Shown here: piece after piece, positions 8,988-17,653 of the stretch
Position numbering within the stretch: the stretch's first letter is position 1
Layout: each line of letters begins with the position of its first letter
Source of the DNA: Chitinophaga polysaccharea
Lineage (GTDB): Bacteria > Bacteroidota > Bacteroidia > Chitinophagales > Chitinophagaceae
Reading direction: 5' to 3'
Assembly (NCBI RefSeq): GCF_902150045.1
Contig: NZ_CABFVU010000001.1
Coordinates: 868,001 to 932,000, forward strand
DNA length: 64,000 nucleotides
Translations under genes and position numbers: made by a program
Notes under the pieces: generated by a model
Told to the model about the DNA's origin: nothing
What the model saw: the letters and a program-made list of their open reading frames with translations, nothing else
Database searches by the model: none

Positions 8988-10052
8988 ATGCTTTATATGA
9001 GTAATAGAAGATCATTCCTGAAAACAGCGGCCCTTAGCGCCGCTGTTTTCTCTTTGGATGGAGTAACGGGAACGCCTGCACGTTCGCAGGGGAAGCGGGG
9101 ACCGGTAAAAGGGAAGCCTGTTGTGGTATCTACCTGGGACTTTGGCCGTGCGGCCAACGCAGCTGCCTGGGAAGTGCTGAAACAGGGCGGCCGCGCACTG
9201 GATGCGGTAGAAGCAGGCGTAAAGATCCCGGAAGCAGATCCAAATAATCATACCGTTGGTTTCTCCGGTTTCCCTGACCGCGACGGCCGCGTCACCCTCG
9301 ATGCCTGCATCATGGATGAACATGGCAACTGTGGCTCGGTTGGCGCGCTGGAACATGTAACTCACGCTATTTCCGTAGCCCGCATGGTGATGGAGAAAAC
9401 ACCGCACGTAATGCTGGTAGGCGACGGCGCATTGCAGTTCGCACTGGCCAACGGTTTCCAAAAAGAAAACCTGCTGACGCCGGAATCTGAAAAAGCATGG
9501 AAAGAATGGCTGAAAACATCAGAATACAAACCGGTCATCAACATAGAAAACAAATCGTATACACCCACCAACGGCGCCACTGCCTTTAATCCGCTGATGC
9601 TGCCAGGGAATGTGTACAACCACGATACCATAGGCATGGTAGCCATGGACGCTGCCGGCAACCTGTCCGGCGCCTGTACTACCAGCGGTATGGCTTTCAA
9701 GCTGCATGGCCGCGTGGGCGATTCGCCCATCATTGGCGCAGGATTGTATGTAGACAATGAAGTAGGCGCTGCTACCAGTACCGGTGTTGGAGAAGAAGTG
9801 ATAAAAATAGTAGGCAGCCACCTTGTAGTGGAACTGATGCGCCAGGGCTACCCGCCTGAAAAGGCCTGTAAAGAAGCAGTAGAGCGCATCGTGAAAAGAA
9901 GTCCCTCCAAAGCAAAAGAAATCCAGGTTGGTTTCCTGGCCCTCAATAAAAAAGGCGAACATGGCGCTTACTGCCTCCAGAAAGGCTTTAGCTATGCCGT
10001 GTGCACCAGCGACACCAGCAATGTGTTAATTGACGGAAAACATTATTTCTGA
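8988..10052 (+). CDS. N4-(beta-N-acetylglucosaminyl)-L-asparaginase (glycosylasparaginase)
   Basis: N-terminal nucleophile amidohydrolase that cleaves the GlcNAc-Asn bond left after N-glycoprotein breakdown. A Tat-like leader (NRRSFLKTAALSAAVF) predicts export. The autoprocessing site is NHDTIGMV near residue 211, where Thr214 becomes the new N-terminus of the beta chain. Downstream, CTTSGMAFKLHGRVGDSPI and GAGLYVDNEVGA match the substrate pocket of the Elizabethkingia-type enzyme. Length (354) is as expected. ATG 8997 (MSNRRSFLK) is an alternative start. It sits between a ROK kinase and a GH20 hexosaminidase gene set, so released GlcNAc can be taken straight into the pathway. Confidence 0.95.
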   Translation: MLYMSNRRSFLKTAALSAAVFSLDGVTGTPARSQGKRGPVKGKPVVVSTWDFGRAANAAAWEVLKQGGRALDAVEAGVKIPEADPNNHTVGFSGFPDRDGRVTLDACIMDEHGNCGSVGALEHVTHAISVARMVMEKTPHVMLVGDGALQFALANGFQKENLLTPESEKAWKEWLKTSEYKPVINIENKSYTPTNGATAFNPLMLPGNVYNHDTIGMVAMDAAGNLSGACTTSGMAFKLHGRVGDSPIIGAGLYVDNEVGAATSTGVGEEVIKIVGSHLVVELMRQGYPPEKACKEAVERIVKRSPSKAKEIQVGFLALNKKGEHGAYCLQKGFSYAVCTSDTSNVLIDGKHYF

Positions 10053-10056
10053 CAGG

Positions 10057-10086
10057 CAGGGATCAGTACTACAATGCTGATCCCTG
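10057..10086 (+). other. Intergenic hairpin between glycosylasparaginase and cutC
   Basis: CAGGGATCAG (10057-10066) and CTGATCCCTG (10077-10086) form a perfect 10-bp stem with a 10-base loop just after the stop codon. No T run follows, so a simple terminator is doubtful; mRNA stabilisation or processing is possible. Confidence 0.6.
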
Positions 10087-10116
10087 TACCTGCATCTTAT
10101 CTTTAAAGTTGTGTTT

Positions 10117-10872
10117 ATGTCGTTCACCCTCGAAATATGCGCAGGTTCCGTAGCCTCCTGCATTGCTGCGGAAGAAGGCGGCGCAAACCGGATAGAGCTT
10201 TGTGACAACCTGCTGGAAGGTGGTACCACGCCCAGCTATGGCACCATTGCGCTGGCAAGGGAAAAAGTGAAGATAGATCTCTACCCTATTATCCGCCCGC
10301 GTGGCGGCGATTTTCTTTATTCCGACCTGGAGTTTGAAGTAATGAAGCGTGATATCGAACTGAGCAAACAACTGGGCTGCAATGGTGTGGTGATCGGTAT
10401 CCTTATGCCGGATGGCCGGGTGGATAAAAAAAGATGTAAAATACTTGTGGATCTGGCATGGCCAATGGGCGTTACTTTTCACCGTGCGTTCGACATGACA
10501 GACAACCCGTTTGAAGCCCTGGAAGATATTATTTCCATTGGCTGCGAAAGGATCCTCACTTCAGGAGCACGCAATACTGCCCTGGAAGGCGCCGTTCTGC
10601 TGAAAGAGCTGGTGGAAAGGGCTAACGACCGTATTGCCATTATGGCCGGCTCCGGTGTGCGGGCGGCTAATATTGCACAACTGATCACTGCTACCGGTGT
10701 TACGGAATATCATACCTCCGCAAAAGCCTATGAAGAAAGCGGCATGATTTACCGCAATCCCAATGTGAGCATGGGCGGCATTCCCGGCGTTCCTGAGTAT
10801 GGCATCTCTGCCACACAGAAAAAAGAAGTAGCATTGATCCGTGAAATAGGCGAGAAAACATTATTATCTTAG
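10117..10872 (+). CDS. cutC: CutC family protein
   Basis: Soluble TIM-barrel protein of 251 residues, historically called a copper homeostasis protein. Family landmarks are LEICAGSVASC at the N-terminus, GANRIELCDNL near residue 25, the IRPRGGDFLYS block near 60, TFHRAFDM near 128 and ERILTSGARNTALEG near 148. ATG 10117 is preferred over an upstream GTG at 10111. It is embedded in a GlcNAc/glycoprotein salvage run rather than near copper genes, so a carbohydrate-linked enzymatic role is more plausible here than copper handling; that is inference from context. Biochemical function of the family remains unsettled. Confidence 0.93.
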   Translation: MSFTLEICAGSVASCIAAEEGGANRIELCDNLLEGGTTPSYGTIALAREKVKIDLYPIIRPRGGDFLYSDLEFEVMKRDIELSKQLGCNGVVIGILMPDGRVDKKRCKILVDLAWPMGVTFHRAFDMTDNPFEALEDIISIGCERILTSGARNTALEGAVLLKELVERANDRIAIMAGSGVRAANIAQLITATGVTEYHTSAKAYEESGMIYRNPNVSMGGIPGVPEYGISATQKKEVALIREIGEKTLLS

Positions 10873-10959
10873 CCGTTGATGTTTAGCTGAACGCTTTATT
10901 GAAAACCCAATGATAATTATAGCGGCCGGCACATACCGGTCCCAAAAGTGAACAACGAA

Positions 10960-11844
10960 ATGAAAAAATTGATCATTGCAACAGGCTTGTTGCTTGGCGA
11001 GTTCTTCGCGCAGGCACAGGTCAAAGGGGTAAAGCATGTTATCCTGATAGGCATGGATGGCTTCGGCGCTTACTGTTTCCCGAAAGTGGACAACCCCAAC
11101 ATGAAACAAATGATGCAGGACGGTGCATGGACCTTGCAGGCCCGTAGTGTATTGCCTTCCTCCAGTGCAGTTAACTGGGCCTCTATGGTGATGGGCGCGG
11201 GTCCTGAAGTACATGGTTATACAGAATGGGACAGCCGCAAACCGGAACTGCCTTCCCGCGAACTGGATCAGTATGGTATGTTCCCTTCCATTTACACGCT
11301 GTTGCGCGGGCAGCAGCCAAAGGCAGAAATAGGCGTTATTTACAGCTGGGATGGTATCGGTTACCTGTTTCCCAAAGCGGCGGTTAACAAAGACTTTGGT
11401 ACGCATGATAACGACAGTCTTGCCACCGCGGCATCTGTAGCATACATCAAGGAGAAGAAACCGGATTTCCTGTTCATCCATTTTGATGAGCCCGACGGAA
11501 CGGGGCACAATATTGGTCATAATATACAACCTTACTTCGACCAGGTAGCAAAGAATGATGTGTTGCTGGGGAAAATTCTGCAGGCAGTGAAAGACGCAGG
11601 GATATGGAATAACACCATTATCCTGCTCACGGCAGATCATGGCGGTATCAGGAAAGGACATGGCGGCAAAACGATGGAAGAAATGCAGATCCCCTGGATC
11701 ATCCGTGGCCCTGGTGTGGCAAAAAACAAAGAGATCAAAAGCAGCGTGGTTACCTACGATACTGCTGCAACTCTTGCCTGGATCTTCGGGCTGAAAACAC
11801 CGCAGGTGTGGACCGGAAGACCCGTGACGGAAGCGTTCAAATGA
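10960..11844 (+). CDS. Secreted alkaline-phosphatase-superfamily phosphodiesterase
   Basis: Predicted periplasmic metal-dependent hydrolase of the type I phosphodiesterase / nucleotide pyrophosphatase group. ATG 10960 opens a signal peptide (MKKLIIATGLLLGEFFAQAQ); a GTG at 10948 is less likely. Metal-binding landmarks of the superfamily are visible: HVILIGMDGFGA near residue 25, the nucleophile region SVLPSSSAVNWASM near 63, FIHFDEPDGTGHNIGH near 175, and LLTADHGGIRKGHGG near 225. The following gene, only 7 bases on, is a secreted EEP-fold hydrolase, so the pair may release phosphate or split phosphodiester-linked glycans. Substrate is unknown. Confidence 0.85.
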   Translation: MKKLIIATGLLLGEFFAQAQVKGVKHVILIGMDGFGAYCFPKVDNPNMKQMMQDGAWTLQARSVLPSSSAVNWASMVMGAGPEVHGYTEWDSRKPELPSRELDQYGMFPSIYTLLRGQQPKAEIGVIYSWDGIGYLFPKAAVNKDFGTHDNDSLATAASVAYIKEKKPDFLFIHFDEPDGTGHNIGHNIQPYFDQVAKNDVLLGKILQAVKDAGIWNNTIILLTADHGGIRKGHGGKTMEEMQIPWIIRGPGVAKNKEIKSSVVTYDTAATLAWIFGLKTPQVWTGRPVTEAFK

Positions 11845-11851
11845 TATTCAT

Positions 11852-12619
11852 ATGAAAAAAATGCTGCTTATTACGATGGTGTGTGTGGCGGGTGGCGCCC
11901 TCTTTGCACAAACACAAAAAGTAAAAGTGCTCACCTACAACATTCATCATGGGGAGAACATGAAACAGGTGCTGGACATCCAGGGAATTGCCAACGTGAT
12001 CCTGGCCACCAATCCCGACCTGGTGGCGCTGCAGGAGGTAGACAGCGCTACCGGCCGTACCAGCCAGTCGGACCAGCTGAAAGAACTGGCCTCCATCACT
12101 GGCATGTATACCTACTTTGCCAAGGCAATGGATTTTGATGGCGGTGGTTACGGCACTGGTATCCTTTCCCGCTTTCCCATCAGCAGCAACACTACCCTTT
12201 TATTACCTTCCGGAAAAGGAAATGAGCCCAGGGCAGCAGGTATTGTTACCGTAAAACTGCCTGGCGACAGCTCCCTGCAGTTTGTGACCACTCACCTGGA
12301 TGCAGGCAAAAAGGCCGGCGACCGTATTGCACAGGCGAACGAACTGGCCGGCTATTTCAGGGCAACGGCTACTCCCGTTATTATTGCCGGAGATTTTAAC
12401 GCCGCACCTGCATCAAAGGAAGTGAACATCCTGAAAGAAGTGTTCATGGACGCAACCAGCCAGATGGGACCTACATTTCCTTCCGATTCGCCGAAGATAA
12501 AACTGGATTATATCATGATTGCTCCCAAACACCGGTGGACAGTCACCGGTGCACGGATCATTGAAGAAACCGTAGCATCAGACCACCGGCCGGTGCTGTG
12601 TGAGCTGGAAATGAAATAA
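11852..12619 (+). CDS. Secreted endonuclease/exonuclease/phosphatase (EEP) family hydrolase
   Basis: 255-residue exported enzyme with the DNase I-like fold, signal peptide at residues 1-19 (ending ALFAQ). Active-site pieces are in order: VLTYNIHHGEN near 26, VALQEVD with the metal-binding Glu near 60, GTGILSRFPI near 100, VTTHLDAG near 143, the IIAGDFNAAP Asp-Asn pair near 177 and the terminal SDHRPV near 243. Members of this group split phosphodiesters of nucleic acids, lipids or sugars; the substrate here is not readable. It is tightly packed between the phosphodiesterase-like gene and the GH20 gene, so co-transcription is expected. Confidence 0.88.
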   Translation: MKKMLLITMVCVAGGALFAQTQKVKVLTYNIHHGENMKQVLDIQGIANVILATNPDLVALQEVDSATGRTSQSDQLKELASITGMYTYFAKAMDFDGGGYGTGILSRFPISSNTTLLLPSGKGNEPRAAGIVTVKLPGDSSLQFVTTHLDAGKKAGDRIAQANELAGYFRATATPVIIAGDFNAAPASKEVNILKEVFMDATSQMGPTFPSDSPKIKLDYIMIAPKHRWTVTGARIIEETVASDHRPVLCELEMK

Positions 12620-12637
12620 GAAAAAACAATCCATTAT

Positions 12638-14932
12638 ATGACAATGAAAAGCGTAATTCACCTGTGCCTACTGATGGCTGCAGCCGGCCTGTGGAGCTGT
12701 TCCCAACGGCAGCCGGCTGTTCCCAGGGGCAATGTGAGCATCATTCCTATGCCTGCCAGCATCAGCGAAACAGCTGATTCTTTTTTACTGGACAAGCAAA
12801 CCGTGATTGTTGCCGGCAATGAAAGCGACAAAAAAACAGCCGCTTTATTCAATGCCTGGCTCAAAGAACTTACAGGCTATGAACTGGAGGTTAAAGCACA
12901 GGGAGATAAAAATGCCATCCTCCTGCAAACCGGTAACGACAGTACTAACGCAGAAGGCTATACGCTTACTGCCAGTCACAACAACATCATCATTAAAGGC
13001 AACAGCGGGGCCGGTACTTTTTACGGCGTACAGACGCTGATCCAGCTGCTGCCAGTGGAGAAAGCACGCGCCATGTTTGTACCCGGCGTAAGCATTACCG
13101 ACGCGCCACGCTTTGCTTACCGCGGACTGCACCTGGATGTGGGCCGTCACTTCTTTTCTGTTGATTTTATAAAGAAGTATATCGACCTGATGGCGATGCA
13201 CAAGCTGAACACGTTTCACTGGCACTTAACAGAAGATCAGGGCTGGCGAATTGAAATCAAAAAATATCCGCGCCTGCAGGAAGTGGCTTCCAAACGGAAA
13301 GAAACAATGGCAGGCCGTTATGCCGACAATAAATACGATGGCAAGCCTTATGGTGGCTTTTATACACAGGAACAGGTAAAAGAAGTAGTGCAGTATGCTG
13401 CTGATCATTTCATCACGGTGATCCCGGAAATTGAAATGCCGGGACATTCACTCGCGGCGCTTGCTGCATATCCCAACCTGGGTTGTACCGGGGGGCCATA
13501 TGAAGTAGGCACCCGCTGGGGCGTATACGATGATGTATACTGCGCCGGTAACGACAGCGTTTATCTTTTCCTGCAGGATGTGCTGGACGAAGTAATGGCG
13601 CTGTTTCCCGGCAGGTATATCCACATTGGCGGTGATGAATCGCCCAAAGTACGCTGGGAAAAATGTCCTAAATGCCAGGCACGCATGAAACAGGAAGGGT
13701 TGAAAGATGAACATGCCCTGCAAAGCTATTTTATTCAGCGAATGGAGAAATACCTGAACAGCAAAGGCAGGCAGATCATCGGCTGGGATGAAATACTGGA
13801 AGGAGGTTTGGCGCCCAACGCCACTGTAATGAGCTGGAGAGGCATTGAAGGTGGCATTGCTGCAGCCAGACAAAAACACGATGTAATTATGACACCGGGC
13901 GAATTCTGCTACTTTGATCATTACCAGTCGAGAGGCCCCAATGAGCCACTGGCTATCGGCGGATTCCTGCCTGTAAGCAAAGTATACTCCTACGAACCGG
14001 TGCCTTCAGAACTGAACAGCGATGAAGCCAAATATATCAAAGGCGCGCAGGCCAACGTATGGACAGAGTACATTAACAACACCAACTATCTCGAATACAT
14101 GGTATATCCGCGTGCAGCTGCTTTATCGGAAGTGCTTTGGTCGCCAAAAGATAAACGTAACTACGACAACTTTACCGAACGTTTGAAAGTGCATCTAAAA
14201 AGACTGGATCTGAAAAAAGTAAACTATGCCAAACATGTTTTTGAAGTGACCGGCAAAGTAACGGATAACGGTAAAGGCGGTGTGGATGTAATACTGGCTT
14301 CCAAACTGGATGGCGGTAAAATATTTTTTACCACCGATAGTACTGCTCCTACCCCTCAGGCGACTCCTTATACCGCGCCCGTGCAGATCACGCATACCGG
14401 CACGCTGCGTGCACAGGTATTCCTGGATGGCAAACCTTTTGGCAATGAATACAACCAGGCATTTTTATTTCACAAAGGACTGGCTAAAAAGATCAGCAGC
14501 ATGACAGCGGCAGATGCTGGCCACCGGCCGGATACCAATTTCGTGCTTGTAAATGGCATAGAAGGAAATGCCGCTTACAACGACAATGAGTGGTTTGGAT
14601 TCAACGGAAAGGATATGGAAGCAATAGTGGAACTGGACAGTGTACAGGATATTCACCTGGTGGGCATTAATACTGTCAATGCAAAGGGCGACTGGATCTA
14701 CCCGCCGAAACAGGTAGTGTTTGCGGTATCAGACGATGGTAAAACATTTAAAGAGGTATACAAACAAAACACCTTTGCACAACAGGGTATCAGCAAAGTA
14801 AGAGGCCATTTGCAGGCGGTGCGTGGAAAGTTTGTGAAAGTGCAGATGCAGAACTTTGGTAAGATTCCCGCCGGAGCCCCAGGAGCAGGCAACGGTGCAT
14901 GGCTGTTTGCTGATGAGTTTATCATCAATTAA
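12638..14932 (+). CDS. Beta-N-acetylhexosaminidase, GH20 lipoprotein
   Basis: Cell-envelope exo-hexosaminidase that removes terminal beta-GlcNAc or GalNAc. The 764-residue protein has a lipoprotein signal ending GLWSC (lipid Cys near residue 21; ATG 12644 is an alternative start). A GH20b domain (about 32-155) precedes the catalytic barrel: TFHWHLTEDQGWRIEIK at 192-208, IPEIEMPGH at 262-270, and the catalytic pair Asp333-Glu334 in HIGGDE. After residue 530 come a chitobiase-type C-terminal domain and an F5/8 type C-like domain ending with a typical FADEFII strand. It lies in the GlcNAc salvage run upstream of nagB, supplying free GlcNAc from chitin fragments or N-glycans. Confidence 0.96.
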   Translation: MTMKSVIHLCLLMAAAGLWSCSQRQPAVPRGNVSIIPMPASISETADSFLLDKQTVIVAGNESDKKTAALFNAWLKELTGYELEVKAQGDKNAILLQTGNDSTNAEGYTLTASHNNIIIKGNSGAGTFYGVQTLIQLLPVEKARAMFVPGVSITDAPRFAYRGLHLDVGRHFFSVDFIKKYIDLMAMHKLNTFHWHLTEDQGWRIEIKKYPRLQEVASKRKETMAGRYADNKYDGKPYGGFYTQEQVKEVVQYAADHFITVIPEIEMPGHSLAALAAYPNLGCTGGPYEVGTRWGVYDDVYCAGNDSVYLFLQDVLDEVMALFPGRYIHIGGDESPKVRWEKCPKCQARMKQEGLKDEHALQSYFIQRMEKYLNSKGRQIIGWDEILEGGLAPNATVMSWRGIEGGIAAARQKHDVIMTPGEFCYFDHYQSRGPNEPLAIGGFLPVSKVYSYEPVPSELNSDEAKYIKGAQANVWTEYINNTNYLEYMVYPRAAALSEVLWSPKDKRNYDNFTERLKVHLKRLDLKKVNYAKHVFEVTGKVTDNGKGGVDVILASKLDGGKIFFTTDSTAPTPQATPYTAPVQITHTGTLRAQVFLDGKPFGNEYNQAFLFHKGLAKKISSMTAADAGHRPDTNFVLVNGIEGNAAYNDNEWFGFNGKDMEAIVELDSVQDIHLVGINTVNAKGDWIYPPKQVVFAVSDDGKTFKEVYKQNTFAQQGISKVRGHLQAVRGKFVKVQMQNFGKIPAGAPGAGNGAWLFADEFIIN

Positions 14933-15163
14933 AACAGAAAGCCGTCCCGGCAAAATGCAGAACGGTTTTCATTTTATGACTCCTACACCAAAAATATGTG
15001 ATACGGCCTTCAACCGCTGTGCGCTAAACATATTAACGAGATCAAATATTAAATGGTTTATTATAAGCTGAAGAAATTATAATTTAAATATTGCTACATA
15101 AAAATGCGCGTTAGCAGTAAATTCTTTAATTTTCCGGCTCGTTTTTAAACCGCATCTAATCAA

Positions 15164-15171
15164 AAACGTTT
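15164..15171. promoter_or_regulatory. AAACGTTT candidate operator before nagB
   Basis: The palindrome AAACGTTT lies 4 bases before the nagB start codon and matches the core of the palindrome at 5998-6009. The remaining gap after the hexosaminidase gene (14933-15163) is A/T rich and shows no other recognised signal. An 8-mer can occur by chance, so this is tentative. Confidence 0.3.
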
Positions 15172-15175
15172 ACAA

Positions 15176-17101
15176 ATGACGATTAATCATCAGGAAATCG
15201 AACTGATCGACAGCTTTGAACAAATTGCTGTGGAAATACATCCTTCTGCCAAAGAAGGTTCCAAAGCAGTAGCACAGGAAATTGCCGCACTGATCCGCGA
15301 AAAGCAGGCTGCCGGCCAGGATTGCATTTTAGGACTGGCCACCGGCTCTACTCCTAAATATCTGTATGCAGAATTAGTACGCCTGCACAAAGAAGAAGGG
15401 CTTAGCTTTAAGAACGTCATCACATTTAACCTGGATGAGTATTACCCCATAGAGCCGGATGCTTTACAGAGCTACAACCGCTTTATGAAAGAGCACCTGT
15501 TCAATCATGTTGATATTCCTGAAGGCCGGTACAACATACCTGATGGTACCATTCCAAAGGACCAGATCAAGAAATATTGCGAGGCTTACGACAAACGTAT
15601 TGAAGACTTAGGCGGTATCGATATCCAGGTACTGGGTATTGGTAACAACGGTCACATTGGTTTCAACGAACCCGGCGCCAACATTAATTCCCACACCCGT
15701 TTGGTGACGCTGGACAACAGCACCCGTTTAGCCAATGCCTATGAGTTCCCGAATATGAGCCAGGTGCCACGCCTTGCTATCACCATGGGGCTCAGCAGCA
15801 TCTTTAAAGCAAAGCGTATCATCCTGATGGCATGGGGTTCCCATAAATCAAAGATCGTTCGCCGTTCTGTAGAAGGGCATAGTACCGACCAGGTGCCTGC
15901 TTCCCTGCTGCAGCAACATGCCAACTGCAAGTTTGTGATCGACGAACAGGCAGCGGCTGAACTCACCCGTTTCAATGAACCATGGCTCACCGGCGACTGC
16001 GAGTGGACACCGGGTCTGATCCGCAAAGCGGTAACCAGCCTGGCCCTGAAGCTGAACAAGCCTATCCTGATGCTCACCGATAAGGACTACAACGAAAATG
16101 GTTTGAACGACCTGATCGTACAGTATGGTTCTGCCTATGAGCTGAATATTGAAGAATTCAACGCTATACGTGATACTATTACCGGCTGGCCCGGAGGTAA
16201 ACCAGGCCCGCAGTTACCCAATCATCCTGAGCGTTCAGAACCCGCTAAAAAGCGCGCGCTGATCTTCTCTCCACATCCCGATGATGATATCATTTCTATG
16301 GGCGGTACTTTCATCCGCCTGCATGAACAAGGCCATGATGTACATGTAGCTTACCAGACCTCCGGCAACATTGCCGTAACAGACGAGTTCCTGCTGCGCT
16401 TCATCGACTTTGCCGTAGGTTTTGAAGGAATGTTCGACATTGATAAAAGCAAAAGCTCCCTGATCCTGGATGAAGCAAAAGCATTCATCCGTACCAAGAA
16501 GCCAAGCCAGAAAGATACCCCTGAGATCCGCGCTATCAAGGGGCTGATCCGCCGTTGCGAAGCAAAAGCCACCTGCCGTTATGTAGGTATCCCGGAAGAA
16601 AATGCCCATTTCATGAACCTGCCTTTCTATGAAACCGGTTTGGTGGAAAAGAAACCAATGGGACCTGAAGATGTGGCAGTGACCGTAGAACTGCTGCGTA
16701 AACTGAAACCACAACAGATCTTCTGCGCCGGCGATCTTGCCGATCCGCATGGAACCCACAAGGTGTGTCTGGACATTATCTTTGCAGCCCTGGAGATCGT
16801 GAAAACTGAAGACTGGGCGAAAGACTGCTGGGTATGGCTGTACAAAGGCGCGTGGCAGGAATGGGATATTCATGAAATTGAAATGGCCGTTCCTATGAGC
16901 CCCGACCAGGTAATGCAGAAACGCCTGGGTATCTTCATCCACCAGAGCCAGAAAGATGTGGTGCCTTTCCAGGGAACAGATCTCCGCGAGTTCTGGCAGC
17001 GTGCTGAAGACCGCAACGCCAACACGGCCGACCTGTACGACCGCCTGGGCTTGCAGAAGTATGCCGCCATGGAAGCATTTGTACGTTATCATTTTATGTA
17101 A
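15176..17101 (+). CDS. nagB: Glucosamine-6-phosphate deaminase fused to a PIG-L/LmbE deacetylase-like domain
   Basis: Cytoplasmic bifunctional-looking protein of 641 residues. Residues about 20-270 are NagB: LGLATGSTPKYLYAEL near 52, TFNLDEYYPI near 83, and the active-site loop LGIGNNGHIGFNEPG near 157 with the ring-opening His and Glu. This half converts glucosamine-6-phosphate to fructose-6-phosphate and ammonia. Residues about 358-641 are a PIG-L/LmbE domain with SPHPDDDIISMGGT near 364 and GDLADPHGTHKVCLD near 520, the zinc-binding layout of N-acetylglucosaminyl deacetylases. No separate nagA is present, so this domain could supply the GlcNAc-6-phosphate deacetylase step; that is inference. 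The fusion is common in Bacteroidota. Confidence 0.94.
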   Translation: MTINHQEIELIDSFEQIAVEIHPSAKEGSKAVAQEIAALIREKQAAGQDCILGLATGSTPKYLYAELVRLHKEEGLSFKNVITFNLDEYYPIEPDALQSYNRFMKEHLFNHVDIPEGRYNIPDGTIPKDQIKKYCEAYDKRIEDLGGIDIQVLGIGNNGHIGFNEPGANINSHTRLVTLDNSTRLANAYEFPNMSQVPRLAITMGLSSIFKAKRIILMAWGSHKSKIVRRSVEGHSTDQVPASLLQQHANCKFVIDEQAAAELTRFNEPWLTGDCEWTPGLIRKAVTSLALKLNKPILMLTDKDYNENGLNDLIVQYGSAYELNIEEFNAIRDTITGWPGGKPGPQLPNHPERSEPAKKRALIFSPHPDDDIISMGGTFIRLHEQGHDVHVAYQTSGNIAVTDEFLLRFIDFAVGFEGMFDIDKSKSSLILDEAKAFIRTKKPSQKDTPEIRAIKGLIRRCEAKATCRYVGIPEENAHFMNLPFYETGLVEKKPMGPEDVAVTVELLRKLKPQQIFCAGDLADPHGTHKVCLDIIFAALEIVKTEDWAKDCWVWLYKGAWQEWDIHEIEMAVPMSPDQVMQKRLGIFIHQSQKDVVPFQGTDLREFWQRAEDRNANTADLYDRLGLQKYAAMEAFVRYHFM

Positions 17102-17118
17102 ATAAAATCATAATTTTA

Positions 17119-17156
17119 GGGGGCTGTGATAACCATCGCAGCCCCTTTATTTTTTT
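17119..17156 (+). terminator. Strong intrinsic terminator after nagB
   Basis: An 11-bp stem including one U-G pair (17120-17130 with 17135-17145, starting GGGGCTG and ending CAGCCCC) and a 4-base loop is followed by TTTATTTTTTT. It ends only two bases before the start codon of the next gene. Confidence 0.9.
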
Positions 17157-17158
17157 AT

Positions 17159-17590
17159 ATGAATCTGAGCAGAGCGATCGAAATAGCTACTACCGCCCAT
17201 AAAGACCAGGTAGACAAATACGGGCAACCCTATATAAGACACGTGTTCCGGGTAATGCAAATGGGGCGCACCGAAGACGAGAAAATTGTTGGCGTACTGC
17301 ATGACGTGGTAGAAGATACCGACTGGACCTTTGAGGCCCTTGAACAGGAAGGACTGGCCCCTCACCTGCTGGCAGCCCTTTACTGTGTTACGAAACTGGA
17401 GGAGGATGAAGATTACAACCACTTCGTAGACCGTACCCTTCAGAACCGTTTGGCCTGCATGGTTAAGCTCAACGACCTGACCGACAACATGGATATCAGG
17501 CGTATGACAGCAATAAAAGAGCAGGATATAGCCCGCCTGAACAAATACCTGCACGCTTACCGCCGGATAGCGGCCGCCGTTATCCAGTAG
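17159..17590 (+). CDS. HD-domain protein (RelA/SpoT-like HD fold)
   Basis: Small soluble protein of 143 residues with a metal-dependent HD phosphohydrolase signature: HKDQVDKYGQPYIRHVFRV near residue 13, the His-Asp pair in GVLHDVVEDTDWT near 48, and VKLNDLTDNMD near 108, the third metal-ligand region of the SpoT/MESH-type group. No synthetase or regulatory domain is present. It could hydrolyse (p)ppGpp or another phosphorylated nucleotide. ATG 17159 gives the canonical N-terminus; a GTG at 17126 would lie inside the terminator stem and is rejected. Transcription must begin within or just before that terminator (a TAATTTTA box at 17111-17118 is the only candidate) or come from read-through. 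Confidence 0.8.
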   Translation: MNLSRAIEIATTAHKDQVDKYGQPYIRHVFRVMQMGRTEDEKIVGVLHDVVEDTDWTFEALEQEGLAPHLLAALYCVTKLEEDEDYNHFVDRTLQNRLACMVKLNDLTDNMDIRRMTAIKEQDIARLNKYLHAYRRIAAAVIQ

Positions 17591-17653
17591 AATATTTTTT
17601 CAACGCCTTCCGATTAAACTATTAAATTACAGTAGAAAACAGAATAGCCATCA

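Noticed and set aside
14933..15175. Riboswitch or glmS-type ribozyme before nagB
   Set aside because: The gap is AT rich without the long conserved stems such elements need; only a short palindrome is seen.
16235..17092. 285-codon minus-strand open frame opposite the LmbE half of nagB
   Set aside because: The LmbE domain on the plus strand has intact motifs; the antisense frame has none.
17126..17161. Upstream GTG start for the HD protein
   Set aside because: It lies inside the stem of a strong terminator and would add an unrelated hydrophobic stretch.
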